Shown here piece by piece: positions 45,926 to 54,535 of a stretch of 64,000 bases of DNA. The notes under the pieces were generated by a model. It did no database searches and had not been told where the DNA came from. It saw only the letters and a program-made list of their open reading frames with translations. The DNA comes from Butyrivibrio sp. XPD2006 (GTDB taxonomy: Bacteria; Bacillota; Clostridia; Lachnospirales; Lachnospiraceae): NCBI RefSeq assembly GCF_000420865.1, contig NZ_ATVT01000005.1, positions 1 to 64,000 of the forward strand, written 5' to 3'. Each line of letters opens with the position of its first letter. Positions within the stretch are counted from its first letter, which is position 1. The translations under genes and the position numbers were made by a program.

Positions 45926-46758
45926 TGGTGCATTTTATGGACGATGGATTAAGGAATAAATACGACAGGCTTTTGGAAATACTTAAAGGCTACGGCAGCG
46001 TGGCTGTTGCCTTTTCAAGTGGAGTGGATTCCACATTTCTTTTACATGCAGCCAAGGAGGCGCTGGGAGACAGGGCAGTGGCTCTTACCGCAAGCTCCTG
46101 CTTTGTGCCTGAGAGAGAAGTTTCTGAGGCGAGACAGTTTTGTGAGAGAATCGGAGTAAGACATCTGGTAGCAGAGGTTGATGTGCTGGCTATCGATGGA
46201 GTTGCGGATAATCCCAAGGACAGATGCTATCTATGCAAGAAGGCGTTGTTTCAGGGATTTATGGATACAGCTGTGAGTGAGGGTCTGGCGGTTGTTGCTG
46301 AAGGTTCCAATGTGGATGACGAAGGTGACTACAGACCGGGGATGAAAGCTATCGCCGAGCTTGGCGTAAAGAGTCCGCTGAGGGCAGCAGGACTTAGGAA
46401 GCAGGAGATCAGGGATTTGTCAAAAGAGTTTGATCTTCCAACCTGGGATAAACCGTCTTTTGCCTGCCTTGCCAGCAGGATTCCCTATGGAGAGAGACTT
46501 ACAAATGAGAAGCTTCGTATGGTTGATGAGGCGGAGCAGTTTCTTTTGAATAAAGGATATCGGCAGTTCAGGGTAAGAGTTCACGGAAGCGACGCGCCGC
46601 TGGCCAGGATAGAACTTTTGCCGGAGGATATTGATAAGGCGCTTGCGCCTTCAGTTCGTGAGGAGATAAATGACAAGCTTCATGAAATAGGTTTTGCGTA
46701 TGTGTCTCTGGATCTTAAGGGATATCGGACAGGAAGCCTTAATGAAGTTTTGAAATAA
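45925..46758 (+). CDS. LarE-like ATP-dependent sulfur transferase
   Basis: The 277-residue PP-loop protein has SSGVDST (31-37), a CYLCKKALF motif (C101, C104) and C181 in PSFACLASRIPYG, the place of the cysteine that LarE of Lactiplantibacillus gives up as sulfur donor. LarE makes the nickel pincer cofactor of lactate racemase, but neither larA, larB nor larC is in the window, so the acceptor could be different. The ATG at 45925 overlaps the HAD gene stop; 45937 is another possible start. Confidence 0.85.
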   Translation: MVHFMDDGLRNKYDRLLEILKGYGSVAVAFSSGVDSTFLLHAAKEALGDRAVALTASSCFVPEREVSEARQFCERIGVRHLVAEVDVLAIDGVADNPKDRCYLCKKALFQGFMDTAVSEGLAVVAEGSNVDDEGDYRPGMKAIAELGVKSPLRAAGLRKQEIRDLSKEFDLPTWDKPSFACLASRIPYGERLTNEKLRMVDEAEQFLLNKGYRQFRVRVHGSDAPLARIELLPEDIDKALAPSVREEINDKLHEIGFAYVSLDLKGYRTGSLNEVLK

Positions 46759-46794
46759 GCTGTTATGCGACTTTTATTTAATAAAGGACTAAAA

Positions 46795-47871
46795 ATGAAA
46801 ATATACCCCGGGATAGTATCGGCACTGGCTGTGATCAGTCTGGTGTCTGTGCTTGCCTGGGGTTGCGCTTTTCCCGGGGAGAAGATTTATACCTCTACCA
46901 TTTTTGCCATGGACACAGTCATGGAACTTCAGATTGCAGGCAAGAAGGACTATACACCTGAGGCGGAGGAGTACATAAGACGCCTTGAAAAAGAGCTGTC
47001 AGTTACAGATTCTGAAAGTGAGATTGCAGTTGTCAATGAAAACGGAGAGGGAAGGCTCTCTGAGGAAGTCGGAAATATACTGCAGCGTGCGCTTGATGTG
47101 TGCGAGAGAACAGGCGGAGCTTTGGATATTACAATTTATCCTGTGCTTAAGGCCTGGGGCTTTACCACAGGGGAATATCGTGTTCCGTCTGATGGTGAAC
47201 TGGCTGAGCTGTTGTACAGTGTAGGTTACAGAAAGGTTGTCCTGGAGCGGGGAGTATCACCGGATTCAGAAGACGAAGCAGATATGGGCAGTGGGGCACA
47301 TGTCATCCTTCCGGACGGGATGGAGATCGATCTTGGCAGCGTGGCTAAGGGATACACCGGGACCGCGGTGTCAGACATGCTTCGCGAAAAAGGTGTCGAG
47401 CATGCGCTTATAAATCTTGGCGGAAATGTGCAGTGCATCGGCGGCAAGCCGGGCGGGGATCCCTGGAAGGTAGCTATCAAGAGCCCGTTTCCTGACAGTG
47501 CATCAGGTATGATAGGCGTTATGGATGCTGATGATGTTGCCATAATTACGTCCGGCGGATATGAGAGATACTTTGAAGACAATGGCAAGAGATACTGGCA
47601 TATCTTAAATCCTACCACCGGCAAGCCTGCTGAGAGCGGCCTGGTATCTGTGACAATTGTGGGTAAGGACGGACTGTTGTGCGACGGACTGTCTACTGCG
47701 CTGTTTGTGGAGGGCCTTGATAAGGCGATAGAAGAGTACAAGATATCTGATGATTTCGAGGCGATATTCGTGACTGAGGACAGAGAAGTCTACGTGACGG
47801 AAGGCATTGCAGATAAGTTTGTGCTTTCCTCCGAGTACTACGACCTGCCGCTTCATGTGGTCACAAGGTGA
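46795..47871 (+). CDS. apbE: FAD:protein FMN transferase (ApbE family) lipoprotein
   Basis: The 358-residue protein would attach FMN to a threonine of target membrane flavoproteins such as Rnf or Nqr subunits. It has a signal with lipobox near residue 24 (LAWGC), FAMDTVMELQ, GGALDITIYPVLKAWGF, DLGSVAKGY, LINLGGNVQ, and WHILNPTTGKPA, all ApbE marks. An insert DSEDEADMGSGAHV interrupts the DLG region. The ATG at 46795 follows AAAGGA; 46765 is in frame but less likely. The TGA stop is formed by a hairpin repeat. Confidence 0.9.
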   Translation: MKIYPGIVSALAVISLVSVLAWGCAFPGEKIYTSTIFAMDTVMELQIAGKKDYTPEAEEYIRRLEKELSVTDSESEIAVVNENGEGRLSEEVGNILQRALDVCERTGGALDITIYPVLKAWGFTTGEYRVPSDGELAELLYSVGYRKVVLERGVSPDSEDEADMGSGAHVILPDGMEIDLGSVAKGYTGTAVSDMLREKGVEHALINLGGNVQCIGGKPGGDPWKVAIKSPFPDSASGMIGVMDADDVAIITSGGYERYFEDNGKRYWHILNPTTGKPAESGLVSVTIVGKDGLLCDGLSTALFVEGLDKAIEEYKISDDFEAIFVTEDREVYVTEGIADKFVLSSEYYDLPLHVVTR

Positions 47872-47901
47872 GTCACCGGGGACGTTTCAGTTTGACTCAC
47901 C
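47867..47901. repeat. CTGAAACGTCCCC hairpin repeat between converging genes
   Basis: GGTGAGTCA and TGACTCACC form a 9-bp stem around the reversed core CCGGGGACGTTTCAGTT. The left arm supplies the TGA of apbE and the right arm, on the minus strand, supplies the TGA of the response regulator. No T runs follow. Confidence 0.85.
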
Positions 47902-49090
47902 CATTGACTCCGTCACGGAATTCCACGGGAGTTACTCCGAAGCTCTTTTTAAAGAGCCTGGTGAAGTAGGAATAGTTATCATAGCCGACCTTCAGGGAGA
48001 TATCCCTGATGGAATCGTCTGTTTTCTGAAGGAGCTTACGCGCAAGATCAAGGCGCTTTTCTATGATGTAATTCTTGAAGCTCATTCCTGTTTCTTTTTT
48101 GAATATCTTGGTGATGTAATCGGGCGCAAAGTAGAAGAGCTCAGATAAATGCTCTCTGCTCATGTCCTCTGTGAAGTGGGCATCAACGTACTGAAGAAGC
48201 GATGTCACCGAGGTTTCGTCAATGTATATTATGTCCTGACTCTCGTCAAATGGCATAGCTGCCATGTTTACAAGACTGTCCAGAACATCCGGGATGTCGA
48301 TGGGCTTTTTGTCTGAGCTGAGGAAGAGTCTCGGCTTGGCTGAAAACTCCTCGGAGAGCGAGTAGTAGAGCTCGCTTACAAGAGGGCGCAGACTCGCCTG
48401 ATAGGATTCATCCTCAACAGGGATGAGGCCAAAGAGTATATAGTCTTCAGCCTGGTAGGGGAGCAGAACTCCTTTGGAAATAAAGCTGCTACCGAAGATT
48501 GATTCCATAACGGCTCTGATCCTGATGGCCATCTTGCCTCTGTCATGGTCAAGCTTTTTGCTGCTGAACTGTATGAGACATGCGACAAAGGAAGGCATTT
48601 CATCCTTAAACGGACGGAGCCTGCCCATGTCTGCAAGAAATGCCTTGTAGGTTATGCGGCGGTCAATGAGATAGTCGTACCAGAGCTTGGACAGAGCACT
48701 TTCTGTATCGGGCTCATCGGAAGATACTTCTGCAAGAGCCTGTCTTATTATATTTGTGAGCTCCGGGTAGTCGATGGGTTTAAGGAAATAGTGAAAACTC
48801 CTGAGCTCCAAAGCTCTTTTGGCATAAGAAAAATCAGCGTAGTTGGTGAGGAAAATAGCCGGAATGGTATTTCCCTGTTCGCGCAGGATTCCAAGAAGAT
48901 CAAGGCCGCTTCCGTGGGGCATATCTATGTCGCTGAGCAAAAGATCCACAGTCTGATTGGACATGATCTCCTGAGCCTTGCCAATGTCGTTGGCGGTAAA
49001 GACAGTGGTTATTCCAAGGCTCTCCCAGTCTATATTCTTTTCAAGGGCCGCAATAACAAAGCGGTCGTCATCTACAAGCAAAATGTTCAT
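47897..49090 (-). CDS. YesN-type response regulator with AraC DNA-binding domain
   Basis: The 397-residue protein has a receiver domain (1-120) with D54 as phosphate acceptor (LLLSDIDMP), T82 and K104 (FLKPI), a middle region of unknown fold and a C-terminal AraC double helix-turn-helix (about 295-395: SREHLSELFYFAPDYITKIFKKETGMSF and DISLKVGYDNYSYFTRLFKKSFG). It lies 12 bp after its kinase and probably turns on the sugar ABC operon at 50928. Confidence 0.92.
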   Translation of the reverse strand: MNILLVDDDRFVIAALEKNIDWESLGITTVFTANDIGKAQEIMSNQTVDLLLSDIDMPHGSGLDLLGILREQGNTIPAIFLTNYADFSYAKRALELRSFHYFLKPIDYPELTNIIRQALAEVSSDEPDTESALSKLWYDYLIDRRITYKAFLADMGRLRPFKDEMPSFVACLIQFSSKKLDHDRGKMAIRIRAVMESIFGSSFISKGVLLPYQAEDYILFGLIPVEDESYQASLRPLVSELYYSLSEEFSAKPRLFLSSDKKPIDIPDVLDSLVNMAAMPFDESQDIIYIDETSVTSLLQYVDAHFTEDMSREHLSELFYFAPDYITKIFKKETGMSFKNYIIEKRLDLARKLLQKTDDSIRDISLKVGYDNYSYFTRLFKKSFGVTPVEFRDGVNG

Positions 49091-49102
49091 TTAATTCCTC
49101 AT

Positions 49103-50785
49103 TCAAACTTTGACGGGGATCCGCAGAGTGATCCTTGCTCCGTGGGGCTTAATATTGCCTGCATGAAGCTCAAAGGAATCACCGTAGAGAAGGCGCAGCC
49201 TTCTGATACAGTTCGTTATTCCTATGTGGTTTCCGTCATCTGAGATTATATCCTCGTCGTTTTGTATCTTATTAAGTATTTCATCATCAAAGCCCTGACC
49301 GTTGTCAGTGATGACAATTTCCAGAATATCACCTGCGCCGTCCTCTGCATCCAAAAGTTTTTTGGCTGACAGAGATATCTTAAGGCTCTCACCATCAGGC
49401 GGAGTTGCATGCTTGACGCAGTTCTCCACAAAGGTAATAAGAAGGAGCGGCGGGATATTCAGCTGATTACAGTCTTTTGGAAGATCGGTCTCATACTGCG
49501 TAGGGCGTGACAGCCTCATGTTCTGGATTGAGAGGTAGTCCTCGATATGCGTCAGTTCATTGATCAGCGGAACAAAGTTGTTGTCCACCTGGAAAAGATA
49601 TCTGAAATATCTTGAGGTGAACATAAGCATTTTCTTCGCTGCTTCAATATCTCCAAGGCTCACCATGCTGTCGATGGTGGTGAGGCAGTTCAGATAAAAG
49701 TGCGGCTTTATCTGCTGCTGAAGGAAATGGATCATAAATTTGTTGTTGTCCAGCTCCGCCTCGTATACATCAATTCGAAGTCTTGTTATCTCGTGGATGA
49801 GATTCTTGAACTGGTCGTTGATCTGATTCAGCTCCTGTACGCGGCTGTCGGTAAGCACCAGTCCCTCACTGTCCTGAAGCGACTCCATTTCAGAGAGGCT
49901 CTTTGAAAAGATCTTGATTGGAAGGATTACCTTCCTGTAGCTTACCAGAACGTATCCGCCCATGATAAAGGTCAGCATAAGTGCTGCCAAAAAGACAATG
50001 AACTGCAAAAAGAAAAGTCTTCCGTAATTACCAAGTGCCAGAGAATCTATGGCAATGGTAAAGGGAAGGTCAGCTTCATCGCCGGGAAAGATCAGTCTGT
50101 TGTAGAAATTTCCTCTGAATCCGTCGGGACCCGTGCCGGTTTCATAGAAAACCTCCCCATCCGTGTTCATTGCATGAATTGCACCATATTCACCAAGGCT
50201 CAGTGATGAGAGAGGCGACAGGATATCATCCATGGAAACAAGGCATGAGAAGATGCGATGCTCATATGTGATGCTGTAGTACAAAAAGGCTCTGTCGCCT
50301 ATCATGCAGGGTTCCCATGTGTAGTTGGTTCCCACATCGGACTTGATCCTCTCTTTGATCTTTTTATAAGTCTCATAATCCACCTTGATCTCAGAGGCGT
50401 TAAAAAAGATATCCTTCTCATCCCAGTAAAAGAAATACGTATACTCAGAACCTGTTGAGTACTGCATGTCACTTACACGCAGACGCAGTTCGTTGCTGGC
50501 ATTTCTGAAATCGCCCATGTGACCGTCTGTGTCAAAGGCATCAAGGATCGGGTCGTGAACAACAGTCCATTGAACGAAGTGCTGTATGGCAGAGAGCTTG
50601 TGCTCTAATTCATTTTGATAAATGTTTACGGAGCTCTCCAGCGCCAGATTGTTCTGTTTCCTGATCTCGGAAAAAGAAAACCAGCTGACAACTACAAAAA
50701 GTATCACCACAGGGATGGCGAGAAACAGCGTTTTGGTCAGCATCTGGACAACGGGGTAAGAGCGCGTTCTTCCTTTATTTTTCAT
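49103..50785 (-). CDS. YesM-type sensor histidine kinase
   Basis: The 560-residue kinase has a membrane segment at 17-37, an outer sensor domain to about 252, a second membrane segment to about 285, a HAMP-like linker and a His_kinase domain with IKPHFYLN (phosphoacceptor His), then an ATPase domain with NCVKHATPP, TDNGQGFDD and NHIGITNCIRRL. It transfers phosphate to the regulator downstream. It is read divergently from the sugar importer it probably controls. Confidence 0.92.
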   Translation of the reverse strand: MKNKGRTRSYPVVQMLTKTLFLAIPVVILFVVVSWFSFSEIRKQNNLALESSVNIYQNELEHKLSAIQHFVQWTVVHDPILDAFDTDGHMGDFRNASNELRLRVSDMQYSTGSEYTYFFYWDEKDIFFNASEIKVDYETYKKIKERIKSDVGTNYTWEPCMIGDRAFLYYSITYEHRIFSCLVSMDDILSPLSSLSLGEYGAIHAMNTDGEVFYETGTGPDGFRGNFYNRLIFPGDEADLPFTIAIDSLALGNYGRLFFLQFIVFLAALMLTFIMGGYVLVSYRKVILPIKIFSKSLSEMESLQDSEGLVLTDSRVQELNQINDQFKNLIHEITRLRIDVYEAELDNNKFMIHFLQQQIKPHFYLNCLTTIDSMVSLGDIEAAKKMLMFTSRYFRYLFQVDNNFVPLINELTHIEDYLSIQNMRLSRPTQYETDLPKDCNQLNIPPLLLITFVENCVKHATPPDGESLKISLSAKKLLDAEDGAGDILEIVITDNGQGFDDEILNKIQNDEDIISDDGNHIGITNCIRRLRLLYGDSFELHAGNIKPHGARITLRIPVKV

Positions 50786-50841
50786 GACATCATTATATAG
50801 AAAAGAGATTTTGGTGGCTATAGGTTACAAATACTTTGTCC

Positions 50842-50901
50842 AAAAAGTGCTATGGGGTGAACGAAAAAGTGCTATTTAAAAAAATCTAAAAAAATTATTA
50901 T
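50842..50901 (+). promoter_or_regulatory. Direct repeat (AraC-type site) and promoter of the sugar ABC operon
   Basis: AAAAAGTGCTAT occurs at 50842-50853 and again at 50864-50875, 22 bp apart, or about two turns of the helix on the same face. The second copy abuts the -35 position of a promoter with -10-like TATTAT at 50896-50901. This is the usual arrangement for activation by an AraC-family protein such as the nearby YesN-type regulator. Confidence 0.65.
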
Positions 50902-50927
50902 CGATTCATGAACTAAAGGAGAGAGCA

Positions 50928-51836
50928 ATGAATAACAAGTTCGTGAGATTTATAAAAAAGAATTATCAGTTGTATCTGCTTCTTTTGCCATCGGCAATAC
51001 TGCTGTTTTGCTTCGCCTACCTTCCGATGGTGGGAATCGTGATAGCTTTTCAGAGCTACTCGCCTGCACTTGGAATTATGGGAAGCAAATTTGTGGGAAT
51101 GAAGAACTTTATGCAGTACTTCAGGTCATACCAGTTTGCAGTGACCATCAAGAACACACTGGTACTGAGCGTATACAGCATACTGGTGGGATTTCCTCTG
51201 CCAATACTCCTGGCGCTGATGTGCAATCAGATGAAGACAAAGATGTTCAAGAAGGTGTTCCAGGTTGTGACTTACCTTCCGCACTTCATCTCAACCATGG
51301 TAATGTGCGGTCTTATCCTCATATTCCTGTCGCCCTCAAGCGGACTCTTTGCAAACCTGTGGAAGCTCTTTGGAGCAACATTCCCAAATCTTATGGCAAG
51401 CGCAGCAAACTTCAAGCATGTATATGTATGGAGTGATATCTGGCAGCACCTCGGATGGGATTCCATCATCTATCTGGCAGCCCTTGCGGGAATCGATCCC
51501 ACATACTACGAGGCAGCGACAGTAGACGGAGCTACAACACTTCAAAAGATAAAGTACATTGACATACCAATGATCCTGCCTACAGCCATGGTTCTTTTGA
51601 TATTAAGAGCCGGAAGCATTCTTGGTATCGGCTTTGAAAAGGTCTTTTTGCTTCAGAACGTACAGAACATCATGAGCAGCGAGATCATATCAACATATGT
51701 TTACAAGATGGGTATGCAGAGCATGCAGTACAGCTTATCAACAGCCATCGGCCTGTTCAATACAGTGGTTAACGTGATAGTTCTTTTGCTGGTTAACCTG
51801 ATGTCGAGGAAGCTTACAGACAACAGCCTGTTCTGA
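50928..51836 (+). CDS. Sugar ABC transporter permease (LplB-like)
   Basis: The 302-residue permease has six membrane segments and the EAA loop YYEAATVDGATTLQKIKYIDIPMI. The opening KKNYQLYLLLLPSAILLFCFAYLPMVGIVIAFQ is typical of the LplB group. AAAGGAGAG lies 6 bp before the ATG. Confidence 0.92.
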   Translation: MNNKFVRFIKKNYQLYLLLLPSAILLFCFAYLPMVGIVIAFQSYSPALGIMGSKFVGMKNFMQYFRSYQFAVTIKNTLVLSVYSILVGFPLPILLALMCNQMKTKMFKKVFQVVTYLPHFISTMVMCGLILIFLSPSSGLFANLWKLFGATFPNLMASAANFKHVYVWSDIWQHLGWDSIIYLAALAGIDPTYYEAATVDGATTLQKIKYIDIPMILPTAMVLLILRAGSILGIGFEKVFLLQNVQNIMSSEIISTYVYKMGMQSMQYSLSTAIGLFNTVVNVIVLLLVNLMSRKLTDNSLF

Positions 51837-51852
51837 TAAAGGGGAGTTAGTG

Positions 51853-52740
51853 ATGATCAGTAAAAAGAAATTTACCCAGGACAGCGTGGTCAACATCATA
51901 TTCCACGTGATCGCAGTCCTGATGATAATAGGAGTTCTTTATCCGCTGTGGTTTGTTATCATAGCATCCTTCAGTAATCCTGCGGATGTTGCCAGCGGTA
52001 AAGTATGGTTCTGGCCGAAACAATTTGATGTAAGGGGATACCAAAAGCTTTTTGAGCAGAGACAGATCTGGAAGAGCTATTTGAACACTATCCTTTATAC
52101 GATAGTCGGCACGTTGGTTGCTCTGTTTGTTAATATTACTGCCGGCTACGCAATGTCCAGGAAAGACTTACCCGGAAGAAAATGGATAAACATTTTCTAC
52201 ATAATCCCTATGTTTGTCAGCGGTGGACTAATCCCGATCTACCTTGTTGTCAAACAGTTTGGCCTCCTTGATACCTTCCTGGTAATGGTCCTGCCCTTTG
52301 CGGTATCCACTTACAACATAATTGTGGCGCGAACCTTTTTCCAAAATTCCCTACCGGAATCGTTGTGGGAGGCAGCCCAGATAGACGGCTGCTCCACAAT
52401 GAGGTATTTTGTTCAGTTCGCAGTTCCGCTTTCAAAAGCGGTCATTGCGGTTGTGGGACTCTGGACAGCGGTAGGCCACTGGAATTCATGGTTCAACGCC
52501 CTTATATATCTTCAGAATGAAGACCTGATACCGCTTCAGCTGCTTCTCAGAAGAATCCTCATTGCAAACGAGTCACTTCTCGGAGCTGCAACAGGTACCA
52601 TGGCTCAGGAGCTCAGACAGCTCTCTGACATGATGAAGTACGGATCAATCGTGATTTCTACACTGCCTATTATGATGCTCTATCCGTTTTTGCAGAAATA
52701 CTTCAATCAGGGTGTCATGATCGGAGCAGTGAAGGGATAA
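51853..52740 (+). CDS. Sugar ABC transporter permease (YtcP-like)
   Basis: This 295-residue permease of the YtcP/LplC group has six segments, PLWFVIIASFSNPADVASGKV after the first, and the EAA loop LWEAAQIDGCSTMRYFVQFAVP. The ATG at 51853, 6 bp after GGGGAG, is preferred to a GTG at 51850. It pairs with the gene before it to form the channel. Confidence 0.92.
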   Translation: MISKKKFTQDSVVNIIFHVIAVLMIIGVLYPLWFVIIASFSNPADVASGKVWFWPKQFDVRGYQKLFEQRQIWKSYLNTILYTIVGTLVALFVNITAGYAMSRKDLPGRKWINIFYIIPMFVSGGLIPIYLVVKQFGLLDTFLVMVLPFAVSTYNIIVARTFFQNSLPESLWEAAQIDGCSTMRYFVQFAVPLSKAVIAVVGLWTAVGHWNSWFNALIYLQNEDLIPLQLLLRRILIANESLLGAATGTMAQELRQLSDMMKYGSIVISTLPIMMLYPFLQKYFNQGVMIGAVKG

Positions 52741-52780
52741 ATAGTATACAATTATAGTAGTTATGAGAAGGAGAGAGAAA

Positions 52781-54394
52781 ATGCAGAAAAAGTATGGTTT
52801 ATTGGCTGGCGCACTGGCACTGAGTTTTGCCCTTACTGCTTGCGGAAGTGCAGCAGGTGATACGGCTGCTCAGACCGCAACTGCAGATGCAACTCAGGCT
52901 GCTCAGGCACCTGCAGCTCAGACTGAGAGCGCAGGCGGAGATAACGCCTATGAAGTTGCGACTGTAAGATGGGCTGACTGGGGTGAGGATTATCATCTTG
53001 GATTCCCTGACAAGGCTGCTGAGGAAGCAGGAATCAGCCTGACATGGGATACAATCCTTAATTCAGACTGGGCAGACAAGAAGGCAGTTCTTCTTGCCGG
53101 AGGAGATCTTCCTGATGCTTTCATGGGATCAATCTGTTTCTCAGAGTCAGATGTTCTCACAAACACAGGATCATTCATTCCGCTTGATGAGTATATAGAT
53201 GAGTATATGCCTAATTTCAAGGCTATCATGGAAGCAGATCCTACAATGAAGGCTCTTGCTACATCTGCTGACGGACATATCTACGGACTTCCATCCAAGA
53301 AGCCCTGCAGACCTATCGTTGCAAATCAGATGTTCATAAACAAGCAGTGGCTTGATAATCTGGGACTTGAAGTTCCTACAACATATCAGGAGTTTGAGGA
53401 TGTTCTTACTGCATTCAAGGAGCAGGATGCAAACGGAAACGGTGATCCTAACGATGAGATCCCATTCGGACAGGGCTATGCTGATTCAGTAATGTTCTTC
53501 TGCCTGCCTTTCGGAACAACCATCGGTGCTGACGGAACATACATGATGGCAGTTCAGGACGGAAAGCCTGTTTACCTTCCTGTTACAGAAGGCTACAAAG
53601 CAGGTATTGAGTGGATGCACAATTGCTACGCTAAGGGGCTTATCGATCCTGAGCTCTTCACAGAAGATTCTTCAATGCGTGATGCAAAGCTCATGAACGA
53701 GACACCTATCATTGGTGCAGCTCCCGGATGGACAGCTGACTCAACCTTCGGTGCAAATGCAGGTCAGTATGTGGCTCTTCCCGCTCTTGCAGGTCCTGAC
53801 GGCAAGCAGTACATTTCATCAGATCCCGAGCACTGGAACTACTCAAGATATGAGTTCGTTGTTACAAACAAGTGCGAGAACCCCGGTCCACTCCTTGCAT
53901 GGGTAGACAAGTTCTACACTGATGATGCATCAATCCAGAACTTCTATGGCTCTTTTGACAAGGCAATCTCTAAGGGTGATGACGGAACATACACAGTTCT
54001 TGAGCCCGATGACGGCAACTCAGCTGATACATTTGCATGGATCCAGTCACTTCGTGATTTCGGACCTAAGTATGTGGCTGACGGATTCAATGACAAGGTT
54101 AAGTACGCAGGAGCAAACGGCGATGCAAGTAAGCTTGCCCTTGATAAAGAAATGAGCAAGTATGCAAAAGAGGCTTATCCTAACGTAAGTTACACAACAG
54201 ATCAGCTTACAACTCTTGCAACTCTGTTCACAGACCTCGATGCTTATGTAACAGCATCACAGGCTACATGGGTAACAGAAGGCGGTGTAAACGAGCAGTG
54301 GGATGGCTATATCTCTACTCTTGAGACAATGGGATATAACGATTTCATCCAGATCCAGCAGGATGCTTACAACACATATCAGGCAAACAAGTAA
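52781..54394 (+). CDS. Sugar ABC transporter substrate-binding lipoprotein (LplA/LipO-like)
   Basis: The 537-residue protein has a lipoprotein signal with lipobox LTAC (about residue 20), an Ala/Gln/Thr linker and a large family 1 binding domain with a DANGNGDPNDEIPFG calcium-site-like loop. The importer has no ATPase gene; this class shares an MsmX-type ATPase made elsewhere. Complex sugars or oligosaccharides are the likely cargo. AAGGAGAG precedes the ATG at 52781. Confidence 0.9.
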   Translation: MQKKYGLLAGALALSFALTACGSAAGDTAAQTATADATQAAQAPAAQTESAGGDNAYEVATVRWADWGEDYHLGFPDKAAEEAGISLTWDTILNSDWADKKAVLLAGGDLPDAFMGSICFSESDVLTNTGSFIPLDEYIDEYMPNFKAIMEADPTMKALATSADGHIYGLPSKKPCRPIVANQMFINKQWLDNLGLEVPTTYQEFEDVLTAFKEQDANGNGDPNDEIPFGQGYADSVMFFCLPFGTTIGADGTYMMAVQDGKPVYLPVTEGYKAGIEWMHNCYAKGLIDPELFTEDSSMRDAKLMNETPIIGAAPGWTADSTFGANAGQYVALPALAGPDGKQYISSDPEHWNYSRYEFVVTNKCENPGPLLAWVDKFYTDDASIQNFYGSFDKAISKGDDGTYTVLEPDDGNSADTFAWIQSLRDFGPKYVADGFNDKVKYAGANGDASKLALDKEMSKYAKEAYPNVSYTTDQLTTLATLFTDLDAYVTASQATWVTEGGVNEQWDGYISTLETMGYNDFIQIQQDAYNTYQANK

Positions 54395-54421
54395 TTAAGA
54401 AGCCATGTTTTTATTTTAAGA

Positions 54422-54459
54422 AGCCGGTGGAGGCCAGAGAAAGTCTCCGCCGGTTTTTT
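54422..54459 (+). terminator. Terminator of the sugar ABC operon
   Basis: CCGGTGGAG and CTCCGCCGG pair with one G-T wobble and are followed by six T, about 30 bp after the stop codon. Confidence 0.85.
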
Positions 54460-54535
54460 AATTGGATTTCTCGGTAGTGATAAGGTATACTCTTTAGGTG
54501 TTTTGACACGGGGAAAAAAGATTTAGAAAAAGAAA

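Noticed and set aside
48545..49243. 232-residue plus-strand reading frame
   Set aside because: It runs antisense to the response regulator and kinase genes and shows no domain or ribosome site.
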